From Reinekea forsetii (GTDB lineage Bacteria; Pseudomonadota; Gammaproteobacteria; Pseudomonadales; Natronospirillaceae), in the NCBI RefSeq assembly GCF_018860385.1, contig NZ_JAHKPH010000014.1:344487-408486 (forward strand): a stretch of 64,000 nucleotides of DNA, given 5' to 3'. The number at the start of each line of letters is the position of its first letter. The stretch's first letter is position 1. Below are positions 1-9,200 of the stretch, piece by piece. A program made the position numbers and the translations under genes. The notes beneath the pieces are model-generated. The model saw nothing but the letters and a program-made list of their open reading frames with translations, was not told where the DNA came from and searched no databases.

Positions 1-202
1 ATTCATCCGGAGAACTCGGGTTCGCCTCAACGAGATTTCGACCATATTCGGCCTTAAACGGCACAACCCCTTGGCGATACATGGCCTCATTAAATGAGCT
101 GTCGAATTTAGGCGCCTCGGTATAGACCACCGCTGGGTTACTGGCCAACGCTAACGGTGCAATTACAGCAACTATGGCGCAGGCGATCGATTTTAAGTTC
201 AT
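1..202 (-). CDS. BMP/PnrA-like ABC transporter binding protein (N-terminal part)
   Basis: Only the first 67 codons are present; the gene runs off the left edge. The start ATG (200-202) follows a purine-rich AGAAAAA stretch. The protein begins with a signal peptide (lysine at residue 4, hydrophobic stretch, LALA before the mature part). The mature start, reading VVYTEAP then KFDSSFNEAMYRQG, matches the N-terminus of basic membrane protein (Med/PnrA) family periplasmic binding proteins, which usually read Asp/Lys-Phe-Asp-x-Ser-Phe-Asn-Glu. In that family the protein binds nucleosides or related ligands for an ABC importer. The ligand cannot be assigned from this fragment. Family call fairly sure. 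Confidence 0.75.
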   Translation of the reverse strand, partial: MNLKSIACAIVAVIAPLALASNPAVVYTEAPKFDSSFNEAMYRQGVVPFKAEYGRNLVEANPSSPDE

Positions 203-363
203 ATTATTTTTCTCATTAAGGAGTTGGTACAGCCACGTCAATTTACATCCATGCAATTTATCTCAACGACCTTGTCCAAAGATTGACCGATTATACAGTT
301 ATTTCGACGATATCAAAAACAATGCAACACAGTATTGAGAATCGTCAGTCTTTTGTGAGTTTT

Positions 364-1362
364 TTACATCGGACAGATGATTTCACCTGTCTCAATCTGA
401 TTCCAGTTCTTAATCGACACCCGATCAAACCTCTCTAATTGACCACGATCAACATGATCTGTAGCGCCGACCTTGTGCAACAAGGATGTCATTACAGATT
501 CAGCGCCACGAGTTGCGCCATCTTCACATTTTAACGCTATAGCTAATTTGAGATCTGGAACAGCGGCTATATAGACGCCTTCGGCACCCACTTTCAAAAA
601 CACTCGCTGGCCTAAAGCTTCCATCATTTCTGTGCAATATCGCTTTGTACCCGCGACCATGAACGGGTTATTCACTACGGCATTGAACATGGTTCTACAC
701 GCTTTTTGTCGCTCAGCTGAAAGATTAGAAGGATCTGCAAATTTTGCAAAACCTAAGGCTAAGTTGAACAAAGGCATCGCCCATGTAGGTGCCGAGCAAC
801 CATCGGGTGAATGCGGCAACGTTGAAAAGTCTATTTCACACATTTGCCCCATAGTGTCTGCAATGGTTTGCTGAACATCGTGCTCCACCTGTATGTAACC
901 TTTAGAGTCTACGTTTAGTAGCTTTGCCAAACCCAACATACCGGCGTGTTTACCCGAACAGTTATTGTGCAAGTTATTTGGCGTTTCACCTTTACCTGCA
1001 AGTTCATAACCTGCTTCAACAAACATGGGCCAATGGTGCCCACATTCGAAATCTTTCGGCGTATGCCACAGCTTAGCTAGCATTTTCTGTACCGTTTCGG
1101 TGTGTCTTTGCTCGCCATTATGTGAAGCACCTAAAATAGCGATCTCTTGCTCGGTAAAATCGTATTTTTGCGCACCACCTCGCTCTAAAAAAGCTAAAGC
1201 TTGCAGCGCCTTAATAGCACTGCGCGGATAAACCAATGGTTCCATATCGCCCCAAGAGTGGAGCGTTTCACCCGAGGAGTTTACAATAATTGCTTTAATT
1301 TGGTGCGCAGATTCGGTAATGCCACCGCGTTTAACCTGTACATTGATAGCAGGGTGGTTCAT
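364..1362 (-). CDS. Asparaginase family protein (PF06089, L-asparaginase II type)
   Basis: Predicted cytoplasmic protein of about 332 aa that looks full length for the bacterial asparaginase II family (the Rhizobium/AnsA type, unrelated to E. coli AnsB). Visible landmarks are an N-terminal VKRGGITES stretch, the YPRSAIKALQAL helix, the conserved CSGKHAGML motif in the middle and a GCSAPT motif further on. The family hydrolyses L-asparagine to aspartate and ammonia. I prefer the ATG at 1360-1362, because a GGAG Shine-Dalgarno sequence sits 8-9 nt before it and overlaps the upstream ATG at 1375-1377. It stands alone, divergent from the tnaA region. Substrate is inferred from family membership only. 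Confidence 0.85.
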   Translation of the reverse strand: MNHPAINVQVKRGGITESAHQIKAIIVNSSGETLHSWGDMEPLVYPRSAIKALQALAFLERGGAQKYDFTEQEIAILGASHNGEQRHTETVQKMLAKLWHTPKDFECGHHWPMFVEAGYELAGKGETPNNLHNNCSGKHAGMLGLAKLLNVDSKGYIQVEHDVQQTIADTMGQMCEIDFSTLPHSPDGCSAPTWAMPLFNLALGFAKFADPSNLSAERQKACRTMFNAVVNNPFMVAGTKRYCTEMMEALGQRVFLKVGAEGVYIAAVPDLKLAIALKCEDGATRGAESVMTSLLHKVGATDHVDRGQLERFDRVSIKNWNQIETGEIICPM

Positions 1363-1442
1363 AAGGTGAGGCTCCATTGTTTTTGGCTTACCTTAGTACG
1401 CATTAAGCCGTTAAATCAATCCTTTCACCTTTAATGACGTCT

Positions 1443-1470
1443 TTGAATCGCCTACTAAATGGGATAAAGT
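1443..1470 (+). promoter_or_regulatory. Candidate sigma70 promoter for the tna leader and tnaA
   Basis: TTGAAT (1443-1448) and TAAAGT (1465-1470) are separated by 16 bp and lie about 27 bp before the candidate leader peptide start. The match to the consensus is moderate. I found no convincing CRP site here, although tna operons are usually catabolite controlled. Confidence 0.35.
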
Positions 1471-1496
1471 AAGCTCAAACAACAAGAGCTTTCATC

Positions 1497-1586
1497 GTGC
1501 AGTTAAATTTTTTTCAACAAACAAACGACAGCAGCCAGTGGTATAACCACGATTACCGCCTGTCTAGCGCCTGCCTACACTTCTAA
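1497..1586 (+). CDS. Candidate TnaC-type leader peptide (29 aa)
   Basis: A GTG-initiated 29-codon ORF ends 92 bp before tnaA, the usual place for the tnaC regulatory peptide. An AAGAGC stretch lies upstream as a possible ribosome site. The peptide contains Q14-W15-Y-N-H-D19-Y-R21-L22. This reproduces the spacing of E. coli TnaC, where Trp12, Asn14, Asp16, Lys18 and Ile19 (WFNIDNKI) contact the exit tunnel and allow tryptophan-induced stalling. It does not end in proline as E. coli TnaC does; the last residues are CLHF before TAA. A CGCTTTAAA sequence resembling boxA follows the stop. Seen: the W-x-N-x-D-x-R-L pattern and its position. Inferred: tryptophan-dependent stalling and antitermination. 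Confidence 0.5.
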   Translation: MQLNFFQQTNDSSQWYNHDYRLSSACLHF

Positions 1587-1620
1587 TCTCGCTTTAAAAA
1601 CGACTGAACTTTAATGAACT

Positions 1621-1643
1621 GCCAACGCCTTTGATGTGTTGGC
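1621..1643 (+). promoter_or_regulatory. Stem-loop between leader ORF and tnaA
   Basis: GCCAAC (1621-1626) and GTTGGC (1638-1643) form a 6-bp stem with an 11-nt loop, between the candidate leader stop and the tnaA start. In E. coli the corresponding region holds Rho-dependent pause and termination sites. No strong U-tract follows, so it is not a clear intrinsic terminator. Confidence 0.3.
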
Positions 1644-1678
1644 GGGTTACGTTTATTGATTTTAAAAAGAGCCTTAAA

Positions 1679-3100
1679 ATGAAAAGAATTCCTGAACCCT
1701 TTCGCATCAAAATGGTCGAACCCATTAAAATGACCACACTTGCAGACCGTGAGGTTGCCTTGAAGGAAGCTGGCTACAATCCGTTTTCACTCAAAAGCGA
1801 AGATGTGTATATAGATTTACTGACCGATTCAGGCACTGGTGCAATGAGCGCAAACCAATGGGCCGGGCTTATGATAGGTGATGAAGCCTATGCCGGAAGC
1901 CGCAGCTTTATCAAGTTACAAGATTCGGTTCGCACCTTATTTAAATACCAGCATGTGATTCCGGTGCACCAAGGTCGCGGTGCCGAGCAAATTTTATTCC
2001 CTACACTAATCGAAAAACGCCAAAAGCAATTTAAAGCCAACCATGAATCGGGCGAGTTTAAGCCCATCTTTATTTCTAATTACCACTTCGATACCACCGC
2101 AGCGCATGTTGAATTGAGCGGTGCAAAAGCCATTAACACGCTGACGCCAGAGGCGACAAACACCGCACAATGGTTCGACTTTAAAGGCAATTTTGATCTG
2201 CCCCAGTTAGAAAAAACCATTAACGAAGCCGGTGCCGCCAATGTGGCCGGTGTCATCATTACCATTACTTGTAACTCCGCGGGCGGCCAGCCTGTCGCCA
2301 TGGCGAACATAAAGGCCGCTTCTGCTTTGGCGCGAAAGCACGGCATCCCTATTATTATTGATGCCGCACGCTTTGCGGAAAATGCTTGGTTTATTAAGCA
2401 ACGCGAAGAAGGCTATGCCGATGTGGCCATAGGTGATGTGATACGCGAAATGTTCGCCTATGCCGATATGTTTACGATGTCTGCTAAAAAAGACCCAATG
2501 GTGAATATGGGCGGCTTGTGCTGCTTTAAAGAAGATGAAGAGCTATTCAAAGCCGCGCAAGTATTGTGCGTGCCGATGGAAGGCTTTGTCACATACGGCG
2601 GGTTAAACGGACGGGACATGGAAGCGCTAAACATAGGTTTATGGGAATGCGCCGATGAAGACTTTTTGCGCTACCGCATTGGCCAAGTGGAATACTTAGG
2701 CGAACGCTTGCGCGAAGGTGGTATTCCTATTCAGTACCCAACAGGTGGACATGCGGTATTTGTAGACGCGGGCAAGCTGTTACCTCATATTCCGGCTGAT
2801 CAATTTCCAGCACACGCATTAGCGAATGAGCTTTATTTAGAAGGCGGTGTACGAGGTGTTGAAATAGGCTCGTTACTGCTAGGCCGAGACCCAGAAACCG
2901 GTGCGCAAAAGGCATCGCCATTCGAATTATTGCGCTTAACCATTCCGCGCCGTGTCTATACCAATGACCACATGGACTACATAGCCGATAGCTTAATTGC
3001 CATCAAAGAAAGAGCCAGCCAAATTAAAGGCTTAACCTTTGATTACGAACCCCCAGTACTGCGCCATTTCACCGCGCGGTTAAAACCGGTAGAAAACTAA
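1679..3100 (+). CDS. tnaA: Tryptophanase
   Basis: PLP-dependent cytoplasmic lyase that cleaves L-tryptophan to indole, pyruvate and ammonia. The 473-aa product from the ATG at 1679 ([15 protein letters not shown]) matches the usual TnaA length of about 471; an upstream in-frame ATG at 1631 would add 16 atypical residues. Visible marks are the PLP-lysine motif MSAKKD near residue 270, [12 protein letters not shown] for the cofactor aspartate/arginine, [20 protein letters not shown], and the C-terminal VLRHFTAR. The His in RHFTA is the tryptophanase residue; tyrosine phenol-lyase has Phe there. A TnaC-like leader precedes it, but no tnaB permease follows. The stop overlaps the convergent yciA stop by 4 bp. 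Confidence 0.95.
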   Translation: MKRIPEPFRIKMVEPIKMTTLADREVALKEAGYNPFSLKSEDVYIDLLTDSGTGAMSANQWAGLMIGDEAYAGSRSFIKLQDSVRTLFKYQHVIPVHQGRGAEQILFPTLIEKRQKQFKANHESGEFKPIFISNYHFDTTAAHVELSGAKAINTLTPEATNTAQWFDFKGNFDLPQLEKTINEAGAANVAGVIITITCNSAGGQPVAMANIKAASALARKHGIPIIIDAARFAENAWFIKQREEGYADVAIGDVIREMFAYADMFTMSAKKDPMVNMGGLCCFKEDEELFKAAQVLCVPMEGFVTYGGLNGRDMEALNIGLWECADEDFLRYRIGQVEYLGERLREGGIPIQYPTGGHAVFVDAGKLLPHIPADQFPAHALANELYLEGGVRGVEIGSLLLGRDPETGAQKASPFELLRLTIPRRVYTNDHMDYIADSLIAIKERASQIKGLTFDYEPPVLRHFTARLKPVEN

Positions 3101-3525
3101 AAGTATTGGTTTTCTAGCACATAGGTTGGCAAGTCAGCTTCACTCGGTATTTGAGTTGGCTTGCCGTTTTCATCGATCGCGACAAATTTAAAATGCCCTT
3201 CTGTCACTTTTTCGCGGTTACCAATGCGGTCTCTTCTGACCCAGGCTTGCACATGAATGGTCATTGACGAACGACCAATCTCAGAAACTTGAGTATATAT
3301 CCCCAGAATATCGCCCACCTTAACAGGCCGAATAAAGCTCATGCTGTCGAGCGCTACCGTAACCACACGCGATTGAGCACGCTGCCCAGCGCAAATACCG
3401 GCCGCAATATCCATTTGCGATAGCACCCAGCCGCCAAAAATATCGCCCGCTGGGTTAGTATCGCTGGGCATAGCAATGGTGCGGGTGGTTAAACGGCCAA
3501 TCGATTCTGCTTTATCTGTCGTCAT
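3097..3525 (-). CDS. yciA: Acyl-CoA thioesterase, YciA type
   Basis: A 142-aa single hot-dog domain protein. It carries the family signature [19 protein letters not shown] near residues 20-38, where the aspartate in the hot-dog helix is catalytic, followed by [20 protein letters not shown]. YciA enzymes hydrolyse a broad range of acyl-CoAs in the cytoplasm as hexamers. Length is typical of the family. It is convergent with tnaA with a 4-bp stop overlap, so transcription from one can run into the other. No operon partner is close on its own strand. Confidence 0.92.
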   Translation of the reverse strand: MTTDKAESIGRLTTRTIAMPSDTNPAGDIFGGWVLSQMDIAAGICAGQRAQSRVVTVALDSMSFIRPVKVGDILGIYTQVSEIGRSSMTIHVQAWVRRDRIGNREKVTEGHFKFVAIDENGKPTQIPSEADLPTYVLENQYF

Positions 3526-3620
3526 GGTTTGCGGTTCTGCTTTGTTTATAAGTTAAACAATAGTAGAGGGTTACCATTAGCGCACCAAGGCTTTGGCATC
3601 ACAACAGCACTTCCCAAAAG

Positions 3621-4565
3621 TTAGCTATTGCGGCGACTGATGGCTAGCCCGGTTAAAATTAACAACAACCCAGCCAACATCGCCCAGGTGACGTGTTCAT
3701 TCAACATTATCACGCCGAAAATTACGCCAAACACCGGAACCAAATAACCGACCTGCGATACAAAGGTGTAACCGGCTCGTTTAATTAAATAGAAACGAAT
3801 TAAAAAAGTGATTCCAGTCGGCACAATGCCTAACCAAGCCAAGGCCAGTAAACCATGCAATGCATTGGGTTGCACGGCGGCGGCAATGGGCGTTTCAAGA
3901 GCCAAGCTAAACGGAATGGTCATAGCGCTGGCAAACAACAAAACGCATGCGGTCATCATGACACTGCTCACCCCATGTATACGACGCGCAAACGCACCAG
4001 ATACGGCATAACAGGTGGCGGCAAGTAAAATGGATAACTGAGGCAGCAAACCACCCAAACCATTCGCCAACGGCTGAATACCAATAACCAATAGTACGCC
4101 GATAAACCCTAATGAAAATCCGAAACTTTTGTATCGGTTCATGCGTTCATCCGTGGTGGTAAAATGCCCAATCACCAACGCAATCAAGGGACCAATGGCC
4201 ATTAAAATAGCCGCCTGCCCTGATTCTAAAAATTGCTCACCCCAAGGGATCAAGAAAAATGGCAAAGCGCAATTGAATAATCCAACCACAGCCAGTAAGC
4301 CTAACACCGCAGGCGAACGAGGAAATTTTTCGCCACGCATCATGGCGTATAGCAACATCACCAACGCACCAAAGCCAATACGACCCGCCGCCACCGTAAT
4401 AGGACCAAAATCTATCAACGCAATTTTTATGATGAAAAAAGACGACCCAAATATAGCGCCCTGCAAAAAGAGTAATGCATAGGCAAGCAGATCGGGCGCT
4501 TGTAACGAACTGGAATTCTGTGTGGTCAAAGTGAACTCACTTTTAAGTAAAAGGTTAACATTCAA
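3621..4565 (-). CDS. EamA-family (DMT superfamily) transporter
   Basis: Inner-membrane protein of up to 314 aa with about ten hydrophobic helices in two EamA repeats, one beginning LLAYALLFLQGAIFGSSFF and the second around ATCYAVSGAFARRI. The second repeat ends with the typical VPVFGVIFGVIMLNEHVTW signature. The family exports metabolites such as amino acids or nucleosides; the substrate is unknown here. The start is uncertain: the most upstream start (4563-4565) has no clear ribosome site. A TTG at 4527-4529 would give MTTQNSSS directly before the first helix and would place the palindrome at 4528-4543 in the leader. Confidence 0.85.
   Translation of the reverse strand: MNVNLLLKSEFTLTTQNSSSLQAPDLLAYALLFLQGAIFGSSFFIIKIALIDFGPITVAAGRIGFGALVMLLYAMMRGEKFPRSPAVLGLLAVVGLFNCALPFFLIPWGEQFLESGQAAILMAIGPLIALVIGHFTTTDERMNRYKSFGFSLGFIGVLLVIGIQPLANGLGGLLPQLSILLAATCYAVSGAFARRIHGVSSVMMTACVLLFASAMTIPFSLALETPIAAAVQPNALHGLLALAWLGIVPTGITFLIRFYLIKRAGYTFVSQVGYLVPVFGVIFGVIMLNEHVTWAMLAGLLLILTGLAISRRNS
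4528..4543. repeat. Perfect palindrome at the start of the EamA transporter
   Basis: AAAGTGA-AC-TCACTTT is a perfect 7-2-7 inverted repeat at the probable translation start of the transporter gene. It could be an operator or a small RNA hairpin masking the start. No dedicated regulator gene is adjacent. Confidence 0.35.
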
Positions 4566-4618
4566 AGAAGGCTTGGCTTATTCTGAGGCCGCACTCGCCA
4601 AATCACAAAGGAGCATAT

Positions 4619-5692
4619 TTATGGTTGCGAAGATAACCGCTCGGTAATAAGCGATTCTACCAACTCGATATCGATCAGATAATACAACGATTCCCAGCCC
4701 CAAGGCGTGCGGCCGATGTTATGAAATAATATACCGGCCACCATGTCTTCTGCACTGAAGTTTTCATGATGATCAGCAAAATAATGCGCCGCCTTGCCTT
4801 GCTCGCCTTCGCCCAGCAACCGGCGCATATTACCGATTCCACTGTGGTAAGTTTGCACCAGCAGCAAGCCAAACAATCGCTCCCGTTTAGTCACCGGCAC
4901 ATGCCCAAAACGACTCATAAACAAAGGCTCTAAATTGCGACGATTCAAAACATACAATCGAACCGCACAATCGACTTGTGCCATACGGTGCCGATAAAAC
5001 CGACTGGGTATTTCGCAATCTTGCAGAACTTGCTCGCGCAATTGAAAAATACCAATGGCATTATCACGGGAGGTAGCGGCCTTATCGGCCCCGCTCTCAA
5101 TAACCAATTGCGCCAGAAATAACTCGAAACTTAACGCCTGCAGCGGCTGTTTAAAGTTGCCTTGCCTGTGCTGCCAAACCAACTGAACCGTTTCAGCCAA
5201 CGAAATGGGTTGTTGTTTACTGCCGGCGGTAATGCCATCCCAGGTACCCCACAACCGATCGGCTTTTGCATCACCGAACAAACGCGCCACCGAATCATCG
5301 ACATTTACATGAGGTTGATTACAAGACAGCGCAAACGGGTAACCCAAAGAACGCTCACTGCCCGGCAACCATTGACTAACCGCACCATTGTTGAAATAAG
5401 TTTCCCGACGCTCGTTCAGCAAAGCTTGAGTCGCTTTATCGCTTGGGGCATTCTTCATCCAACCTAAAAAGCGCCCAGAAATATCAAATAGAATATGGCG
5501 GTTTTCCGTTTCACAATAAGCTTCACCAAACAAAACCCAACGCCGAATAGTCTGAAAATTCGACGTCATTCCGTTAGCCGAATAATAGGGCGCATTGCGG
5601 ATAACATCTGTCCACACCAAAGCACTCGCAGAGAATGAAAACCCTGAAAGGCTGCAGAATAGTATGAAGAGTAGAGAAGTTATCCTTAAGAT
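4619..5692 (-). CDS. Secreted lytic-transglycosylase-like protein, probable non-ATG start
   Basis: The frame is open to 5719, but the only normal start (TTG 5618-5620) lies after a complete signal peptide encoded in frame (ILR, a hydrophobic run, ending SASA). A strong AAGGAGGT sequence (5697-5704) sits right after the upstream gene's stop and 5 nt before an ATC codon (5690-5692), so AUC initiation is the simplest reading. The mature protein of about 333 aa has LVIESGADKAATS then AIGIFQL, which resembles the goose-lysozyme/SLT fold with catalytic Glu about residue 199 counted from ATC. Around it I recognise no domain. It forms a tight two-gene unit with the DUF3465 lipoprotein. A role in periplasmic murein processing is inferred. 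Confidence 0.65.
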   Translation of the reverse strand: MLRITSLLFILFCSLSGFSFSASALVWTDVIRNAPYYSANGMTSNFQTIRRWVLFGEAYCETENRHILFDISGRFLGWMKNAPSDKATQALLNERRETYFNNGAVSQWLPGSERSLGYPFALSCNQPHVNVDDSVARLFGDAKADRLWGTWDGITAGSKQQPISLAETVQLVWQHRQGNFKQPLQALSFELFLAQLVIESGADKAATSRDNAIGIFQLREQVLQDCEIPSRFYRHRMAQVDCAVRLYVLNRRNLEPLFMSRFGHVPVTKRERLFGLLLVQTYHSGIGNMRRLLGEGEQGKAAHYFADHHENFSAEDMVAGILFHNIGRTPWGWESLYYLIDIELVESLITERLSSQP

Positions 5693-5696
5693 GTAG

Positions 5697-5704
5697 ACCT
5701 CCTT
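5697..5704 (-). promoter_or_regulatory. Strong Shine-Dalgarno sequence that marks an atypical start
   Basis: On the minus strand AAGGAGGT begins 2 nt after the TAA of the lipoprotein gene (5707-5709). It stands at ideal spacing from ATC at 5690-5692, and no ATG, GTG, TTG or CTG occurs in that window in the open frame. It decides the start of the transglycosylase-like gene. Confidence 0.6.
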
Positions 5705-5706
5705 GT

Positions 5707-6117
5707 TTACCAGTATTTAACGCCCTTGTATTTCAGCCAACCGTCTACGTGCTTTTGATTCGGATCGCGATGCGTCCAGTGAACAACGCCCCCTTCATCA
5801 TTCCATTCGTAAACACCATAGAATTCAATGCGATTGCCAGTCGCGATTACATCGATCCGAGGAGCGATATCAATGTTATGTGCAACAAGCAACGTTTGAC
5901 CAGAATCTAAAGTAACGATAAAACGCTGATGCTTATCACCCTCAGTGTCATCTGCTAATAACTGGGTCACTTCACCAGAACCCTCAACCTGAAGACCACT
6001 GGTTTTATTATCATAGGCGTTCTGAAGAATTTCGTCAGATTCAGACAAAGGCGCTTCGCAGCCTGCTAAAAATAACATGCAGCCTATTGAAATAGCTAAG
6101 GTAAGTAATTTATTCAT
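5707..6117 (-). CDS. DUF3465 family lipoprotein
   Basis: A 136-aa protein with a lipoprotein signal peptide (lipobox LAGC, Cys about residue 20). The remainder fits the DUF3465 pattern: VEGSGEVTQLLADDTEGDKHQRF, then LLVAHNIDIAPRI, YGVYEWNDEGGVVHWTHRDP and a C-terminal GWLKYKGVKYW. The family is small, OB-like and of unknown function. It is the first gene of a two-gene unit with the transglycosylase-like protein, whose ribosome site starts directly after this stop codon. The family call is firm and the function unknown. Confidence 0.85.
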   Translation of the reverse strand: MNKLLTLAISIGCMLFLAGCEAPLSESDEILQNAYDNKTSGLQVEGSGEVTQLLADDTEGDKHQRFIVTLDSGQTLLVAHNIDIAPRIDVIATGNRIEFYGVYEWNDEGGVVHWTHRDPNQKHVDGWLKYKGVKYW

Positions 6118-6165
6118 ATCGTTCTAGTTCCAGTTCTATGTTTATTCGCTTCTTGCCTTCATTTC

Positions 6166-6187
6166 GTTTCGTATACCGCTACGAAAC
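6166..6187. repeat. Perfect inverted repeat downstream of hsdR
   Basis: GTTTCGTA (6166-6173) and TACGAAAC (6180-6187) form a perfect 8-6-8 inverted repeat between the end of hsdR and the start of the DUF3465 lipoprotein gene. No U-tract follows on the minus strand, so it is more likely an operator or the edge of an inserted island than a classical terminator. Confidence 0.45.
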
Positions 6188-6219
6188 AGGCCTGTGTTAA
6201 TTAAAAGTGGGTTAATGGC

Positions 6220-9200
6220 TCAAAAGGAGCTCCAACTTTCACTTAATGCTTCGGCCTGTTGCAAGCAAAGGTCTATCGCTTCGTCAGACTTATCAGGTGG
6301 GTATTTCCATTTTTTAAGGGCCCTGCGAACTAGGTTACGTAGTTTCGCTCGCACGCTGTCGCGTACTTGCCAATCGACGGTGGTTGATTTACGCAATTGC
6401 GCTGTTACATATTTTGCGAGTTCCCTTAGGTTGTTGTCGCCCAGCTCTTTTACCGCGGCTTCGTTTTGAATGAGTGCACGGTAAAAGGCGATTTCATCAG
6501 TGGTGAGCCCCGACTTTTCTGCTAGCTCAGCGTCATCGGCCATGTCTTTGGCCATGTGGATGAGCTCTTCGATTACCTGCGCGGTTTCAACGGCGCGGTT
6601 ATGGTATTTGCGTAGTGTTTCCATAATGCGGTCGGAGTATTTTTTTTCAGACACAACATCGGTTTTCATGCGGGCTTTCACTTCATCTCGCAGGAGCTTT
6701 TCGAGTAAATCTACCGCGAGGTTTTTTTGCGGCAAATTGGCTACGTCTTCAAGGAATTCTGGTGATAGTAAGCCGATATTAGGTTTGTCGAGCCCGACCA
6801 TGTCGAATACATCGGCCACGCCTTCGGCAACAATCGCATTGTCGATAATTTGTTTAAGCGTGGAGTTCTTTTCTTCATCGGTGACTTTTTTATCGACCGT
6901 GGTGAATTTGGTTAACGCTGCCTTTACGGCGGCTAAAAAAGCCACTTCTTTTTTGTAGGGTGTGGCTTCATCGATAGTGCCGCACAGAGTATAGGCTTTG
7001 GCCAGCGCCGCCATCACATCCAAGAAACGTTTTTTGCCATCTTTCAGCCCTAAAATGTGGTTCATAGCGCCTGGCAATAGTTGCAGTGCTTTGGTTTCAT
7101 AAGCACTGTAGTCAAAAGCGGAACCGCCTTCAGTTGATGCAAATATGCCATGCACAATGTCGAGTTTCTCTAAGAAAATGGCGAAGGCTTCGGTAGCATC
7201 GAGCGTGGGTGCGCCTTTGCCTTTTGAATCGGTATAGGTTTTTAGCGCTTCTTTGAGTTCATTGGCAATGCCGATGTAGTCGACCACCAAACCGCCGGGT
7301 TTATCTTTAAACACCCGGTTTACTCGCGCAATGGCCTGCATGAGGTTATGGCCTTTCATTGGCTTGTCGATATACATGGTATGGCAATTGGGTGCATCGA
7401 AGCCGGTTAACCACATGTCGCGCACAATCACGAGTTGCAGCGGGTCTTCAACATCTTTAAAGCGCCTTTCAAATAACTTTTTGGTTTCTTTTTTGAAGAT
7501 ATGAGGCTGTAATTTTGCTTTATCAGAAGCCGACCCCGTCATGACAATTTTAATGGCGCCTTTAGTTGGGTCTTCGCTGTGCCATTCGGGCTTTAACGCG
7601 ACAATGGCATCATACATTTCCACACAGATTTCACGGCTCATGCAAACGATCATGCCTTTGCCTGGCATGACGGCTATTCGCTCACCGAAATGTTTTACCA
7701 AATCGTCCGCGACTTGCGCCACCCTTGGGCCACTGCCAACGAGCTTTTCTAACGCGGCCCATTTCGACTTTGTGCTTTCACGCGTGGCAATATCTTCTTC
7801 GTCTTCAATCACCTCGTCGACTTCATCATTTAGAGCTTCAATTTCGGCTTGCTTAATGTCTAGTTTGGCTAAACGTGATTCGTAATAAATGGGTACGGTA
7901 GCCCCATCGTCAACGGCGTCTTGAATATCATATATAGAGACATAATCACCGAACACGGCGCGCGTATCTTTATCGGCGCTATCAATGGGTGTCCCCGTGA
8001 AGCCAATAAACGATGCGTGTGGTAATGCATCTCGTAAGTGCTTGGAATAACCAAAGACATATTTTTTATCAATGACGTTACCGTCTTTGTTTTTGACATC
8101 GACTAATTTCGCTTTATCGCCATATTGGCTGCGATGAGCCTCATCACTGACCACCACAATATTATGGCGGCTACTTAGTACTGGGTGATTTGATTCTTCA
8201 GCTAATAAGGCAAACTTTTGGATCGTGGTAAATATAATGCCGCCCGCTTGGCGTGAGGCAAGAATATCACGCAGGTCATCACGATCGCTGGCTTGTACTG
8301 GAGTTTGCTTTAAGGTTTCAGAAGCCATACTAAAGGTATTGAACAACTGGCCGTCTAAATCGTTTCTGTCAGTCACCACCACAATGGTGGGGTTATTCAT
8401 TTCAGATTGTGCTAACAACTTACCGGCGTAACAAACCATTGAAATCGATTTACCCGAACCTTGGGTGTGCCAAACCACGCCCGCTTTACCGGAACCCGGT
8501 TGAACTTTATTGCCATAGGTGGCGCGTTTTTCTTGGGTGCCGCTGGGTTGTTGTGCGGCAATCACGGTGGCCTTTACGGCTTCACGCACAGCATGAAACT
8601 GGTGGTAACCGGCAATTTTTTTAATGGTTTTATCGCCATCTTGTTCAAACAACACAAAGTGATGCAAGTAATCTAAAAACAATTCTGGTTTAAAGAAACC
8701 TTTTACCAATGTTTCTAAACGGTATTCAAAGGTTGGCCGGTCGTCTTCGTGCTCCACCGTAAGCCATGGTAAAAACCGTTCTTTACTGGCGGTGAGTGAA
8801 CCAACCCTTGCCAGCAAACCATCACTCACCACTAAGGCTTCGTTAAAAGCAAATAAATCAGGCACTTCTTCTTTATAGGTTTGCAACTGCTGGAACGCTT
8901 GCCAAATATCGGCGTGACTATCGGCTGGGTTTTTAAGCTCTATCACGGCAAGTGGTAAGCCGTTAATAAATACAATGGAGTCGGGGCGGCGTTTACCTTT
9001 AGTGCCAATAATAGTGAATTGATTTGCCACCAAAAACGCATTGTTTTTTATATTTGAGAAATCAATCAAGCGAACGTAATCGGTTTTCTCTTCGCCATTT
9101 TCTTTAAACTCAACCTTCACGCCTTCTAATAAATACTGATGAAACGCCTTGTTGTTTTTAATCAGCACCGGAGTTTCAGGTTTGGCGACTTGTAAGGCCA

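Noticed and set aside
1679-3100. Tyrosine phenol-lyase rather than tryptophanase
   Set aside because: The C-terminal motif is RHFTA (His as in TnaA) instead of RFFTA, and [17 protein letters not shown] follows the TnaA pattern. The TnaC-like leader agrees.
7869-8099. Gene inside hsdR on the same strand
   Set aside because: It is an alternative frame of the conserved helicase region with no ribosome site or domain; hsdR is intact there.
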